DNA from: Utricularia gibba
Lineage: Eukaryota > Streptophyta > Magnoliopsida > Lamiales > Lentibulariaceae
NCBI GenBank assembly: GCA_002189035.1
Contig: NEEC01000018.1
Coordinates: 1,488,001-1,552,000 of the forward strand
DNA length: 64,000 nt
Direction: 5' to 3'
In this document: in pieces, positions 37,299 through 50,465 of the stretch
Layout: each line of letters opens with the position of its first letter
Position numbering within the stretch: the stretch's first letter is position 1
Made by a program: the position numbers and the translations under genes
Notes under the pieces: generated by a model
The model's input: only the letters and a program-made list of their open reading frames with translations
Told to the model about the DNA's origin: nothing
Databases searched by the model: none

Positions 37299-38894
37299 TT
37301 AAGGTGTGATTTCCAACAGAAGCTCGTTCACGAGGGAGGTGAAGAGCTGGTCCTCCATCTCTCGAGCAACTCCAGACCTCTCTTCACTCCATCTTCTCCA
37401 TTCCCATTCGCTTTCCGTTTCCAACACATGAGCCATCTGCGCTTTCTTCTTCACCTCCAGTTTCAGGGAGTTCGCTTTCGCTCGGGGGAGCAATTCAACG
37501 GATGTTCGGCTCTCGTATCCGGATTCCACGAGCTTGCGAGAATCTTGCTCTGCCCAACATCGGTTCACTGGTTTGATCCTGGCGAGGCTTTTGAACCTTC
37601 GGTAAATCTCTACTAGTCTGTTCTTCGCACCTAGGGACATAACACACTAAAAGATGTAAGCTTTTGTCTAATTCTCACGAACCATTTTCCATCCAATTCA
37701 TGAAGAAACATCTCACGAACAAGACAAGAGAAAACCACCTCGAATGCGAGCAAGCACTCGGTGATGGGGAGAAGTTAAGCCATCTTCTTCGTCGTGGGAC
37801 TCTTTCTTTTGGGCTGCATTGGGCCACTGTCTCTCCTCTCCCCTGCGTCCCTTCATTAGATCATAAAGCACACCCTGTAAATGCAAATGCAACCCCATTA
37901 TTAGAGTGGAAGCTATCCAGTCTTCTGATTCACCGTTTACTTCTCATACATTTACACTTCAAAATTTAATCTTGAAACTACAAACACTTCCTGTAAAGAG
38001 AAATTTTTGAACTAAAAAACGTAAGGTAGTCGAGCATTAAGCAAGACAAGAGGGAAGTTGAAGTGGGCCTGCGCCACTAGAAAAATGATTATAAGTTAGA
38101 TCTCATTGTCCCTGCGCAGAAATCAGAAAAAAATATTCAAATGTCGCCACGATCCTTCGTCTGCAACTGATGAGGCAAAGGGAAGCGTAGAGTGCTTTTT
38201 TCGTAATTTAATTTAATAAAAAATATTAAGACGTAAAACAATTTTATAAATTTAAATTAATCAGTGTAAAAAAGAAAATGGAAAATATCATCTCCAAACG
38301 CGCACGTAAATAGCATTTTACCTGTTCCTGTGAAGAGTTGTCGGTACACGCGCTGCATACCGTCTCGGGGATGGATTCCATCGAAACGTCGCCGTATCCC
38401 TCGTGTTTGGTGTCTTTTCGGTCGTCGGAAAAATATAGCACCTCCGCGGCCGCCGTCGACCCAGCGCTGGAGCAATCGGTCGCATTGACATCGCTATCGT
38501 CGGACCAGACATCAGGATTACTCCCATTCGTCGTTGACGAATTGCGGCAGCAATCTGACGGCCGAGAAACCTCACTCCTGGCGTGTTCGCTAGGGCTGCA
38601 CCGTCCGATCTCCTTTCCTCGCTGCCTACTCTTCCAGACGCCACTTCTCTCGAGTAATTTCTCAAGTATAGAAACCGATCGTTTTCGATTTAACGTGACA
38701 TTTCGCGATACGGTGGCCTTGATCGCAGATTTGCAAAGCGGTTGTTCGAATTCAGGGAGCAATGCCACGGCGGCGCAGCATCGAGTCCTGGAAATCGACG
38801 CGAATCCGTTGGATGAGCAGGAGCTCATATCCTCCAAGAGGTAATCCTTGAGCAACAACGGCCTCTGGATTTGGGCACTCGCTGCTGAATCCAT
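37299..38894 (-). CDS. DUF4378-type plant protein, function unknown
   Basis: Three exons, 38894-38322, 37874-37739 and 37630-37299, join in phase to 346 residues. The N-terminus has RPLLLKDYLLEDMSSCSSNGF, shared by a group of plant DUF4378 (TRM-like) proteins, followed by RTRCCAAVALLPEFEQPL. A basic, Ser-rich middle (VSILEKLLERSGVWKSRQRG) is next. The C-terminal exon carries the DUF4378-like block (RTSVELLPRAKANSLKLEV, ETESEWEWRRWSEE, REMEDQLFTSLVNELLLEI). TRM proteins recruit TON1 to microtubules, but whether this shorter relative does so is not known, and no clear recruiting motif was identified. Confidence 0.78.
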
Positions 38895-40473
38895 GAATAG
38901 AACAGGATCACAACGGAGAACTGAAAACTTGGAAGTTTCACGGAGCCGTCAGCAGTCCCATCGCAGAGGCAGGGATACACTCATGACTCACCAGTGAAAC
39001 TTAAATGCTCTAATAAACAAAAAAAAAATGCTTCAAAAATGAAAAAGTTTAAGGATTTTTTTAAACATATTTAATCAATTTTTTAACATATATTTCAATT
39101 TTAAAAAATACACAATTTTAATTATTTTTTCTAATTAAACCATCTTTATTTTTAGGATACATTTTTTATTTATAATTTAACTTATACTATTTAAAATAAA
39201 ATGAAATTGTTGGAAATATGAATTTAGTTATATCAAATTTAATTTTTATCAAACATTCACTATAAATAAATTACCTATTTAGAAAAAATATTCATTTTTG
39301 AATGATAATTCATAATTGATTTTATATCATTTATATTTGTGTAATGTTATTAATCCGTTTTATATTTATTTTATTTTATTTTCTTTATATTTTTTAATTA
39401 ATTATATATTTTTTTATATCAATTTGATTTTTTTAAGATAAAGTATATTTTGTAATTTTTTAGTACAATTTTGATCTAAATTAAAGGGAATCATAAATGA
39501 TCTTGAGGAGATGATGTTTGGAATACCCTGATGAATACTCACTCAAACATTTTTTGATAAAATAAGAATAATTTATAAAAAAAATGTGGAAATCATTATG
39601 AACGGAAACTTATGAATATTTAATATCATTAAAAAAAATATGCATTGTAAATTTCAAGGGTAAACTATTAACCTATTCGTACAATACCCCTCCCCCAATC
39701 GTACGTATATTAATTATATTTTGTAATGGAAATTTTTATGCCACGTGTTGACCTCGTGGAGAGGGGCCCACCAACTTTTTGTTCTGCTGCAATCACATAC
39801 CGAGTGTGATAATATATATATGCAGGAGAAATTAAAAATAAAATGGATAGGTGAATTAATATATGGTACGTGTGTGACTTATCACAAGAAATATTAGAAT
39901 GGACATCTCAAGATGGAAAGTATTAATCGGGAGAGATGAGTGACGAGGAAAATTTAAAATGTTGCTTTTAGGATTCCGTCACCCCCTTATGGTAAATCAA
40001 AGTCTTTGGGTTGCGATATAGTGAAAATTTTGTAATACACTAACAATTGTAAATGATTTGTAATCGAAGAAGAATTATAGCTTATGTGAGAAGAATGTAA
40101 AATGTGTGAGGAATAAGTTCATTATTCTTTGATCGAATGTATGAAGGAGAATGTTTTATGAGATCGTTTGAAAAGATAATATGATAGTATCTTATATTTA
40201 GAATTGAATTAATATGAAACATGAGTGATCATAATTTCTTAAATAAATGATGTAGTCCAAAGTTAAAAGAATTATAAATGTGAGTTTATATATTATGCTT
40301 CACACTATTTGGAATTGAACGAATGACAAATAATTCAAACAATTTGAATGTTCATCTCACTGAATAAGATGCAATATATGAATTATCAATAAGTATGAAT
40401 ACAAGAAAACAACGAATAAGATGCAATTTATGAATTATTAATAAGTATGAATACGAGAAAACAACGTATTTAT
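38895..40473. other. AT-rich spacer
   Basis: After about 100 bp of the likely DUF4378 leader, the sequence is strongly AT-rich to 40473 with no coding signal. A near-duplicate of about 50 bp built on 'gaataagatgcaat..tatgaattat' occurs at 40363-40410 and 40419-40467. I see nothing else. Confidence 0.5.
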
Positions 40474-40760
40474 GGGATGTTTGATAGTTAGATATATAAG
40501 TTTTATATCCAAATTTATATATATATCGTTGTTTAATTAATTAAGATATATATATATATATATATATATGTCAAATTTGTATCAATATGTTATTTAAATA
40601 TTCATTTTTGGAGTATATGAATTTTTATATACAACTGAAAGTAGAAATTAATAATATCTATACTAATTCTATTTTCTATCATCAAATGTTATATAATGTT
40701 GAGTATACATTTACTTAATTATGTTATACTTAAATATATTAATTACTAAGATGAAACCAC
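40474..40760 (+). mobile_element. MITE-like element, family 1 copy B
   Basis: This copy has the same order of blocks as copy A at 3015-3283: GGATGTTTGATAGTTAGATA at the start, CCAAATTTATATATAT, an expanded TA run, TATTCATTTTTGG, TATACAACTGAAAG, and an end in ACTAAGATGAAACCAC. The ends are approximate. Confidence 0.55.
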
Positions 40761-41484
40761 TTATTAATAATTTAAACTGTTATGATGAGACCATCTATCC
40801 ATTAAATATCTTGAATATGTGTCACTTAAATTAATTATTTAAATCTAAATATTAACAGTTGTTTTTATCGAAAATATTTGGTGATCTCAAAGATTGACCG
40901 TTGTTTAGGGTGTGGGGTGCGATCGACGTCGGCTGTCGGCTGACCTACTCTCTCGGCCGACATCGAAACACTGTTTCCACAGACTGGTAGCGTCCACCGT
41001 GGAATTCGTTGCGAGCCCACGAGCGGAAAGGTATGTGGACGAAAGGACAGCTCGAGGCCAGGTCCTAAAAGCAAGACCCAACTTGGACTGACAGGCGGCG
41101 ACAGCTCGGCCGGATGACGAGAAGGGAGCTTCTGCAACAGTAGTCTGGCTGATGGGTAGCTCAACCCCCACCTGCACAAACGACCAACCCGTGTGTTTGC
41201 TCAAGTGATGGTTTGTTTGGACGATTCTGGGAGCATTCGACATTGGGTTTTATACCACAACCCTAGAAATGTCACACAGAGAGATGGATTGGATTTTGTG
41301 AGGGGGAAATGGGACACTGCTGCTTCAATCTGATGATCTGAGAAGGGTTTTGTGTTGGGGAGGATATTGGGAAGCAAATACCCAGTGAAAAAAGGGAAGT
41401 ATTCCAAGTTTCGAGTTTGATTCTCTGTTTGTGTTGACCTAAGCAGAGGATGATATGGGGTAATGAAAAAATCTGTCTCCTTCA
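40761..41484. other. Spacer with a GC-rich island downstream of the DREB gene
   Basis: Positions 40890-41245 stand out as GC-rich between AT-rich flanks. An open minus frame of about 112 codons covers 41243-40905, with no recognised product. It may be a decayed gene fragment, a non-coding RNA or a 3' extension of the neighbouring DREB transcript. Positions 41245-41484 probably hold the DREB 3' UTR. Confidence 0.35.
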
Positions 41485-42066
41485 TCAGTAGCTCCACAGG
41501 CTTTCGCCGCCGTCTGAATTCTCCGGGGAGCTTCTAGTTTCCAATCTCGGCGGACTCACTAGCAATCCGCCAGCCATGTCAACCAGCAAATTATGCATAT
41601 TCAGGAGTTCCTCTTCGTCCACAAACCCACACTCACTTCTCGAAGCTTCTGGTGTCAAACAAGGCTCGACTTTCCCTGAACCCTGGCCGCAGTCGATCAT
41701 CCTTGCCGCCGAGGCTGCGGCCTGACGAATATCCGCGGCGGAGTTGGAATCAGGGACGGGGTACAGACTGGCCCGATCAGGAAAATTCAAGGACGCGTCC
41801 CCGCCCTTCAATGCCAGCGCGGCGACATCATAGGCCGCGGCAGCCATCTCAGGCGAGGTATACGTCCCTAGCCAGATTCGGGTCGTTTTCTTCGGCTCCC
41901 GAATCTCCGATACCCATTTCCCGCTGCGCAGCCGTATGCCACTAAAGGTTGGGTGTCGGCTGGGCGTGGAGTGAGACTTCTTGACCTTCTTGGGAGACGG
42001 GAGCTCAGACGGCGGCGTGTGATGCTCCGGCGCCATGCTAATAGACCGATCTCTACGCTCCGCCAT
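41485..42066 (-). CDS. DREB-subfamily AP2/ERF transcription factor (ERF025/027-like)
   Basis: This is a single-exon gene of 193 residues. A basic stretch ([17 protein letters not shown]) precedes one AP2 domain at about residues 40-97: [35 protein letters not shown] and [19 protein letters not shown]. Val and Glu at the positions that distinguish DREB from ERF proteins are both present (KWVSEIRE). The shortened RLRSGKW start of the domain is like the ERF025-027 branch. After the domain come [12 protein letters not shown] and an acidic motif ([20 protein letters not shown]) ending in LWSY, as in related DREBs, probably the activation region. DREB proteins bind DRE/CRT (CCGAC) sites. The stress or hormone input here is unknown. 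Confidence 0.92.
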   Translation of the reverse strand: MAERRDRSISMAPEHHTPPSELPSPKKVKKSHSTPSRHPTFSGIRLRSGKWVSEIREPKKTTRIWLGTYTSPEMAAAAYDVAALALKGGDASLNFPDRASLYPVPDSNSAADIRQAAASAARMIDCGQGSGKVEPCLTPEASRSECGFVDEEELLNMHNLLVDMAGGLLVSPPRLETRSSPENSDGGESLWSY

Positions 42067-45000
42067 TGATTTCTATATGCTTCGAATCGCGGAAGAGATC
42101 TACTTCGTGCCATTTAATACACAGATCAACATAGCAGTAGCAATAGAAGCAACATGCCCCAACTCCCAACACCATATACAGCACTCACCAGCACCTGCCT
42201 ATCCAATGCTCATCTTCATTCTCCTCCACTGTTATATTATAACAAATAATCACATATCTAAAAATTAAAATTAAAATAATCAAGTATATAAAAGATTATA
42301 AATTATTAATAATCGATTAAACTCAATTTTTTGTAATAAAATAAACATTTATTATATAATTACTCTGTATACTAGTTGAATTTCTCAAATTCTTAATTTC
42401 AATTTCGCTGTCTCAGGTATCCGGTTAAGGAGACGCTTTCAATCATCCCAATTGCCAGCTTGTGTCTCTCAGCTTACCTAATATTTTAAATTGACAAAAT
42501 AAAACAATGAAGGTGTCGTACAAATGATTCATGATTCAAATTATAATCAGGGCCATTCTTTTTCTTTTTTTTTTTTAATTTTGAATATTTTTATTATAAA
42601 ATATAAATCATGATTGATCTTATTTTTAATGTTTTAAAACAATTAAAATTAATTTATCAGTTGGCAGTCTAAAAATTGTGGGCTTAATGGTCAATATTAG
42701 AAGTATTTAGAAATTTGTCCACCTTATCACTATTGTGTGCTATACTTAGTGTATTTTTTTTAATGTAGTATGTGTGAGAAAATGTTGGGATGATAAGATT
42801 TTTAAATAATACTCAATATTAGAATATGGGGCCCGTATTATTGAATAATTATCATCCTGGACAGATGTCACGTGCGACTGATTATTAATCCATTATTGCC
42901 CTGGACAAAATATGTCGAGAAAAAAGAAAAAAAAACAATATGAACGAAATGATAATATATATTATAACGAAATAATAAAAAGAATTCTAGGTTTTAAATT
43001 ATGACGTCACACACAGGTGGACATGCTTGCAAGATTGTGTACCTTGTCGTCCAAGGCGCACGTGATCTCGTCTGGTCGGGTGGAGCAAGTGACCCTTCAG
43101 TTTCTGGTACAGACATCACCTGCAACCTCACATGACCAAATAGCTGGAAGGCTTGGAATGGATCAGAGTGCCTGCATCCTTGGAGAAAATCATCGTCCAG
43201 TAGGCCGGATAAAAGACTCCAACTCGTTTAGAGCATTTTTAGTAATTTCCAAAAATGATGATGTATATTTTCTTTATTAAATTTTCTTTACGAAGTTTTC
43301 TAATTTATTTTATCATTTTTTGGAAATAAATATAAAAATCATAGAAAAAAACATGAAGTGAGATTTTTTTACAGAAGTTTAGTTTCTACAAGAAAACGAG
43401 ACTTACTTCTTTTAGTTTCCATAGAATGATATTTTACTAAATTACTGATTTCTGTAAAAATAATATTGATTTTAGAAAAGCTACATTAGTATTTGTGAAA
43501 ACTATTAAAAATGTTCTTAGAAATGTGAAACCTTCACACCTAAAATACTTGTTTGATATGAAAGTATAAAATTAGTTTATAATATGTTAAATAAAGTTAT
43601 GTTGTTTGATAAATAGGTATAATTATACCAATTTATACCTTCAAATATGAGTTTATGCATAACTAAGAAGGGATATAGATATTTTAAAAAATCTTCATAT
43701 TTGAGTTTGTTTAAACTCGAATAATTTAAATATATGAAAATTTAAATCAACTAACCCAACAAAACCTGAGTGTTTGAAGAAATGATTCTGAACAAGAGTG
43801 TGTGTGCGAGTCTTCTTCTCTTATCGTCTGAACATGGTTTCTCAACTTCTGCAACAGGCCTGCTTCAGTTTCAGCAGGGCCCTCATTGATCATCACCATG
43901 TATGCCATTGCATTTCCTCAGGTGTGGATGTTGCTTTGTGTGACAACTAACCTCAGAAACGATGGTACAGAATCAGCCACCAAGGCATCAGGATATGTTG
44001 ACAAGTGAAAAAGAACAAAGTAAGACAGATGGAGAAAAACGAAGCATCCACCTCTGCAGCAGAGTATCAACAAGGAGCATACAACTCCATGACAGAAGGA
44101 TGAGCTTCAATAAGTTGAACAAATGCAGAGCACACCTATGCAGCAGGGTATCAGAAAGTGAGCAGGGGTTAAAAATAAACTTATTAGCCAGGAATTGGAA
44201 AGTCCCATGCTAAGGATCAGCCAAACTAACCACTATTACAATTAGTAGTAGACAGCATAGTTCGACACCTCCGAATTCAGAAGCCATAGCAGATATGGAG
44301 CAGAATCATTGGAAAAAGCAAACAAGGCTAGCAAGTATTTATCCGTCGATAACAACAGAATCATGAAACCAGTTCGTGTATGCATACAAAAAACATCAAC
44401 ATTCATCATATGCACATCGTAGACCAAACTGACTTTCCTCACCTTTGACATGAGCATGGTGTATTGATTTACTGAAGCCACAGAAAGCTTCCGTAGAATA
44501 GCATGGGGTGAACGAAGAGCTGCTCATTCCATAAAATAAAGAAAATAAGCGGCAAAAGGAGTAAACAGAGGAAAATTGAGAAACCACATTTTCACAACTG
44601 AAAACCTAAAAGACTGTATTTTGAAAATATATCAACAGAACCTCCATGAATCCTGGAAGAAAGACATCGATGGGCCGTTCAGCAGGTCCAAAAACATCAC
44701 AATCAGGCATTTGAGGAACATCTTCACGGATCTGGGTTGCAGCAAGGGCGTAAGTCCTTTCAAAATATAGCTAGCATCCCTAGACAACAATGGATCTAAC
44801 AAACACGAAAGAATGCATTCGCAGCTTCCAAGAAAAACACCAGACAATCACAACCCACCTCAGAATTCCAAGAAAAAGATAGACGAATTCCAAATTCATC
44901 ACCCCCCACGAAGTGCCAGAAAACCCCAAATTTTCCGTTACCCATGTTAGATGTTTGAATTCAAAATTATGATAAATTCTTTTGATTTTAATTTGATTTG

Positions 45001-46059
45001 ATAAATTCAAAATTAATATATTATTAATATTTAATTCATTTTATTTTCTCAGAGACTAGTACGGATTTATACGTTTTTAATATTGCATTATTAAATTAAT
45101 ATTATTATTTATTATTTCTAAATTAAGGGCTACATACTTTCTTCATTTTATAATCTCATTTTATTAAGAATAAGAGTGAGGTTATTCCTACATTCTATAA
45201 AATATTTTTTAAAAAATTAGAATTAAATTATGTGAGAATAAAGAATAAAAATATATATTTATTATATTTTTATTTTATAAAATGAAAATACAATAAAATA
45301 TATATATACATAATATATTTTATAATATATTCTTTTCACCTACTTTTATTTCATTCATTCCTTCTTCTTCATCATCTTTCTTCATCACATTCATTTCATC
45401 TTTTCTCAATTCATGCGACATTTATGTATTCAATTACGAACAACACCTAAGCTTATACTATTGTAAATCAAACATAAAAACAAAAAAACAATCAAAAACA
45501 AAAACACAAAACAATAAAAAACCTCAAATACGTATAATTAGAACCCTGTATGCACACATCATACAGGAAATTTTTTTCAATTAGTAATATGAGATCACCT
45601 TATTCATTCTCCAATACAAGAAATTTCCAACATACACATCACAGAATATGCAACTTTAGAGAATTAGGAACACATTTGGAACGAAATTTTCCCGACAGAG
45701 TCACCTTTCTTGGAAGCACAATGGAGTATGTAGTTGGTTAGCGTGTCACAAGGGTGGGGGGATGGAGGAAAGCAGGCGCATGTGATGAGTTGAGGAGCAG
45801 AGGCGCCGGTTAGGGAGGACGACGCCATGGAATCCATCTTCTACTACAACGCATGTTCCCCTCCATACACCCATCTGCAAATAGGCCGATGACGTGCCCA
45901 TCAAAGTAACATGGCGCCACAAAGAAAGCCCACGTTCCCACCAACATATTCACCCAAGAATGTATTCCGGAACTACCCCCCATCTATGTCAATGGGATAA
46001 TCTTTCATATAATAAGAATACATGGTTAACGAAACAAACCTGAAATGTCGCATTCTTAG
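42067..46059. other. Long spacer with two GC-richer patches, no gene called
   Basis: Positions 42067-42250 are the likely DREB promoter. Most of the rest is AT-rich. A GC-richer patch at 42990-43230 has an 87-codon open plus frame of unknown nature. A second, 43780-44940, has moderate composition and an internal near-repeat ('cacctctgcagcagagtatca' at about 44050 and 'cacctatgcagcagggtatca' at about 44133). Neither resembles a known protein, tRNA or a microRNA I could recognise. Positions 45720-45980 are a further small GC-richer block. Confidence 0.4.
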
Positions 46060-46102
46060 ACGTCGTTTAATAGTAAGATATTAGTATATTTAAATATAAT
46101 GT

Positions 46103-46140
<38 letters not shown>

Positions 46141-46345
46141 TTAATTATATGTAATATTTGATATATAAAAATAAAAATTTGAGTATATAGATATAATTAA
46201 TTCTTCTTCTTTCTATCTTTTATTTGTATATATTATTCATATACTCAAAAAATTAATTTATAAATGATATAAATATATAAGATGGACATGCATATATATA
46301 TTAGTTAATTAAATAACGATATATATGTAATTCATTAAATAAAGC
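46060..46345 (-). mobile_element. MITE-like element, family 1 copy C (inverted)
   Basis: This is the reverse complement of the block order in copies A, B and D. It opens with CGTCGTTTAATAGTAAGATA, matching the inverted end of copy D, and contains a pure TA run of about 30 bp at 46109-46138. Its left end was estimated from the alignment with copy D. It lies about 360 bp before the HD-ZIP start codon. Confidence 0.5.
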
Positions 46346-46707
46346 GGAATGTATGTGCATCTACTAGAATGGTTGCTTGAACCATATTTGGTTATATGAC
46401 AAGATTCTTGTCATCGTCCACATTGACAATATTTCGCTTTATATTTTAATTCATTAAATAATTTGAAAATTATTTTAAATATGTATTATTTACATTTTAT
46501 AATTAAAGTCTGATATTTCTAATTTTTTGTGCTGAAAAATTAAAAAAACTTTTCTAATAAAACTGAAAATGGTGATTAAAAATATTTTACTTTTTGGGAC
46601 GGTTATTAATAGTGAGGGAGGCGCACATCGTTCGCAGCGCACCAATCCTCGTTTGCCCCAGAAACGGCACGCAAACCCCACGCCCTGTTGCAGCTCACTC
46701 ATTTCAC

Positions 46708-47534
46708 ATGGGCATCGACGACGCCTCTCACGCCGGTCTCGTTTTGGGGCTGGGATTCTCGTGGGCGGGGACGGAGGAGAGCCCCGGGACGGCGGGGATG
46801 GCGGAGGAGAGTAGCTTCGATTGCAACGCGGAGCCTTCCTTGACTCTCAGCCTCTGTGATTTGGAGAAGAAGGCGGATTCGCAGGGAGGCGCTTCTTCTC
46901 TCACAAGCGTCAAGAGGGATTGTTCCAGAGTCAGCGACGAAGATGACGACGGATCCAACGCCAGGAAGAAGCTCCGGCTGACGAAATCGCAATCCGCTCT
47001 GTTGGAGGATAGCTTCAAAAAGCACACCACTCTTAATCCTGTAACCGTCTATTCGAAATTTCCGGTTCGGATTTTGAAAATCGGGATTCCTCTGTTCATA
47101 ATCCCCTGTTCAATTCTTAGATTCAGAAACAAGGGCTTGCCCGCGAGCTCAAACTCACTCCTCGTCAAGTAGAAGTGTGGTTCCAGAACAGAAGAGCCAG
47201 GTTTGTTCCCATTTCCCTCTTCCGTAAATCAATCAAACCCAGAAACACACGAAATCGGTGTTGGATTTGCAGGACGAAGCTGAAACAAACGGAAGTCGAC
47301 TGCGAATTCCTCAAGAGACTATGCGAAACGCTGAGGAACGAGAACCGGCGCCTGCAAAAAGAGTTGCAGGCCCTCAAATCCGGATCCCCCTCCTGTACCC
47401 AGATTCCGGCGATCACAATATGCCCTTCATGTGAACGGATCGCCGGCGTACCGGATGCTCCCCCGGGTCAGAGCACCTGCATGACCCCCCGCAAGAAACA
47501 ACTAGCATGCACTGCTAATCAATTGCTAGTGTAA
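46708..47534 (+). CDS. HD-ZIP class II homeodomain-leucine zipper transcription factor
   Basis: Three exons (46708-47040, 47121-47200, 47273-47534) join in phase to 224 residues. The N-terminus has the class II EAR-like LVLGLGF and LTLSLCD segments. The homeodomain spans about residues 86-140 ([38 protein letters not shown] and [17 protein letters not shown]). The leucine zipper follows (heptad leucines in [20 protein letters not shown]), then the class II CPSCE motif ([12 protein letters not shown]), a redox-sensitive Cys motif. These proteins repress targets at CAAT(G/C)ATTG sites in shade and auxin responses. The start is the Met just before the EAR motif. Upstream in-frame sequence looks non-coding. 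Intron 1 falls inside the homeodomain, as is typical. Confidence 0.95.
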
Positions 47535-50465
47535 ATGCAAAGGAGAAGCAGCAGCAAGATGCGTCCGGTTGGACGGCGGAGCACGTTTTTTTTTTTTTTT
47601 TTTTTTGTTGAAGATTTGATCAGATCAGCAGTAGCAAGGTGACAAGGACTCCTCTAATCATGATTAAGTGTATAATCAAAACATTATTACTCCCATTTGT
47701 ATCCTACTAATCACTATATCAAAATTCATAATAACCACATATTATAGATTTAAATTTAAAATATATTTAATAAATAAATGTTGTTATATTAAATTTAAGA
47801 AAACTACTATGGTGTTAATTTATTTCTATTTAAAATATAAAAAATGGAGTTTTATAAATTAAAAATAAATATCTTTAAATTTATCTATATTATAAAAATA
47901 TCTTTTATATTACTACAATGATTGAAATATACTCATATTAAAATTAATACTTTAATAAATTAATCGCAACAAAGAATTATTTGAAGAGAGGGGACCGTTG
48001 AAATTGCTTTATACGAAATATGAATATAATTTTTAAATTTATGTTACAAATTCAGTAAATAATTCTAAAATTATAAAAATATGAAAATTAAAAAAAAATT
48101 GACATCTCTAATGATTGAACGAACAAGTTCCTTATATGAGTTAACTTGCATGATGAATTTGAATAAAATCTTTTATATAATATATATTCAAATCTTTTAA
48201 GATTATCTTTGAATCTTTATTTAAATATTGATTGTTGTATCAAATCTTTATTGATGTACCTCATCATGGGACTGAATTTATGCACTCGTACAAATATTTA
48301 GTAAATATTTAAAATAAATTGTTGTCCATAAATTCATAAATGTTGAATAAATAATAGTATCTAGGAACTCAAAATCCAGCCGTCCATAGTTTAAATGATA
48401 ATGCTGCGTGTAGCATGTAGTATGTAGTATGTAGCATGGTCATGGTACGGTTAATAAATGATTGATGGGGGATGGGGATGGCGATGGTCCATGGAGGCGT
48501 GGAGTGCTCCTCCAGGGGTGACCGCTGGGCCATGCTCCACGTGATTGCACCCCCCATCAAGGAGATGGATGGCGGGCCCACCAATTAACTGCTGTCGTTT
48601 TGTGTCCTCACTTAATTAATTACACTTGTCTTGGGTCCCACCAATCCATCTAAATCTTCTAATTTTGGATTCGGAACCGCCTTCTCCTTTCCTCACGGAT
48701 TTTATGCCATATTCTCATCTCTCTTTTAGCCCTTGTCATCCAAAAGCCCCTTTTCGCTCACATCCCGAATATATGCACTCACATTATGGAATTATTGTGT
48801 AGTGCTTCAAATTATGTAAAATAGAATCAGTTTTTAGATCATATGAATATAATTAATTTCAGATTGTAAAATTGTTTGTAAGTTAATATAAAACTATATT
48901 ATAAAATTTAAATATTATGATATATATATTATAATAGATAAAAAAATAAATAATATTTTTTAATAATTAATCTATTATTTACCATTAAAATAGGATCCAA
49001 AAAATTTAATAATTTTTGAAGTTAATAACAGAATTTAAATTTTTGATTCTACTATAGATCTTCAAAAATTATTATAATATAACATGTCCTATGTTTCATT
49101 ATGGAATTTAAATATATATTAAACATATTTTAATAAAATATATAGATAGGATAGGGATACATGAACAATTGATGAATTGTAAGTCAGATGAAAAATATGT
49201 TTTAAAGATTTTATTTATATAAAAAGAAAATTATACCCTCATGATTGTGTGATATAAATAAAGGAAAGAAATATAGGATAAAAATATCAAATAGTTGTGG
49301 AAGGAATATCTAAATCTCATTTGTAAAGGTGTGATGTGAAATTTTGATATATTTATTAATTTTTTATCTAATATTATCTATTAAATATATGGTAATAGAA
49401 TATTGAGCAACATGTGTATTTTAATTTATTTGAGATTAATTTGCATAAAAATTAAAGACGATGATGAAGTTGGCACATGTGTTGATACTTTAATAAAGGA
49501 TTAATTTATATTAAAAAATTGTATTTTAACATAAAAAAATTAGAAAAAGGACAGGATGATGCGAGTTTTTAGGGGAAAAGGAAAGGGTGGGGGTGTGTGC
49601 AGACAGGTAGTGACGTGTTGGACCGACCGTACAGATAATGGACACGTAAGGGGCGGCACCAGGAACAAGGCCTGCCGACACACACGTTTGATGTTGCCTT
49701 GGCTTGTCTTGCGGTTATCTCTCACTCACTCCAGAGATCTTCTTCTTCTTCGGGTTTTCCGGCAACCGGGATGCGCCACCGGCTTGGCGGCGGCGGGTAT
49801 GGGCTCCGGCGGGATCAAATGCCCCTCCCAATAGCTTTTCTTTCGAGCACAAGGCTATTCCGATGGGAATAGTGTTGAAATTAAGATGAATTTCAAATAC
49901 ATAATAAATATAAATTATATTAATAAAAATTAAGTTTAATGAATTAATAATAATTCATAATTTATTATATATTTGATTATTTTACTTTTATATAGAATTA
50001 TTTATTGTAATATATGGATGTCGCATGTGGTTAAGGTTTGTTTATTCATGTGACGCGACAGCTGTTTTGTTTGTGTTAGAAGAGTTGAGTATGCATGATC
50101 CATGGCGGCTGGGTGTTTGTTCCTTGGAACCTTCCTTGCACGCAACCAGTCATGGCGATAGGGCATCTCTGAGTCTTGTTCTTTGGTTCATTCACACAAT
50201 TTGGTGGATGTGGAACACATTGCCGGACAGTTAGGGAGCTGTCAAAAGCAGCAACAGAAGACAAGACAAGAGGGGCATGGGAGCTATCACAATAACACAG
50301 ACCAGAGGCAAGATGGTAGCAAAGAAGAACAGAGGATCTTTCATGGATTCCTTCTATTAAGAAAAGTATGGTGTTCTTGGCAAGTGTTTTCTTTGCATTT
50401 CCAGTTGAAGTTTGTATAGTTTAGTTTGGGATTGTTATTGGGGTGTAACAGTGACATCATCTTGA
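47535..50465. other. HD-ZIP 3' region and AT-rich spacer with GC-richer islands
   Basis: A 21-base T run follows at 47586. Positions 47650-49540 are very AT-rich apart from 48440-48600 (GC-richer, without a gene). Positions 49550-49860 are GC-rich, with a CTTCTTCTTCTTC leader-like stretch near 49740 and only a 33-codon frame behind it (ATG at 49770). Positions 50020-50460 have moderate composition and no recognised product. I call no gene here. Confidence 0.4.
47586..47606. repeat. Poly(T) run of 21 bases
   Basis: This uninterrupted T run lies 52 bp after the HD-ZIP stop codon, where it could be part of the 3' UTR or a slipped microsatellite. Its length in the assembly should be treated with care. 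Confidence 0.85.

Noticed and set aside
44085-44110. Phrase 'tgacagaaggatgagc' resembling miR156
   Set aside because: It differs from the mature miR156 sequence in its centre and no complementary arm forming a hairpin was seen nearby.
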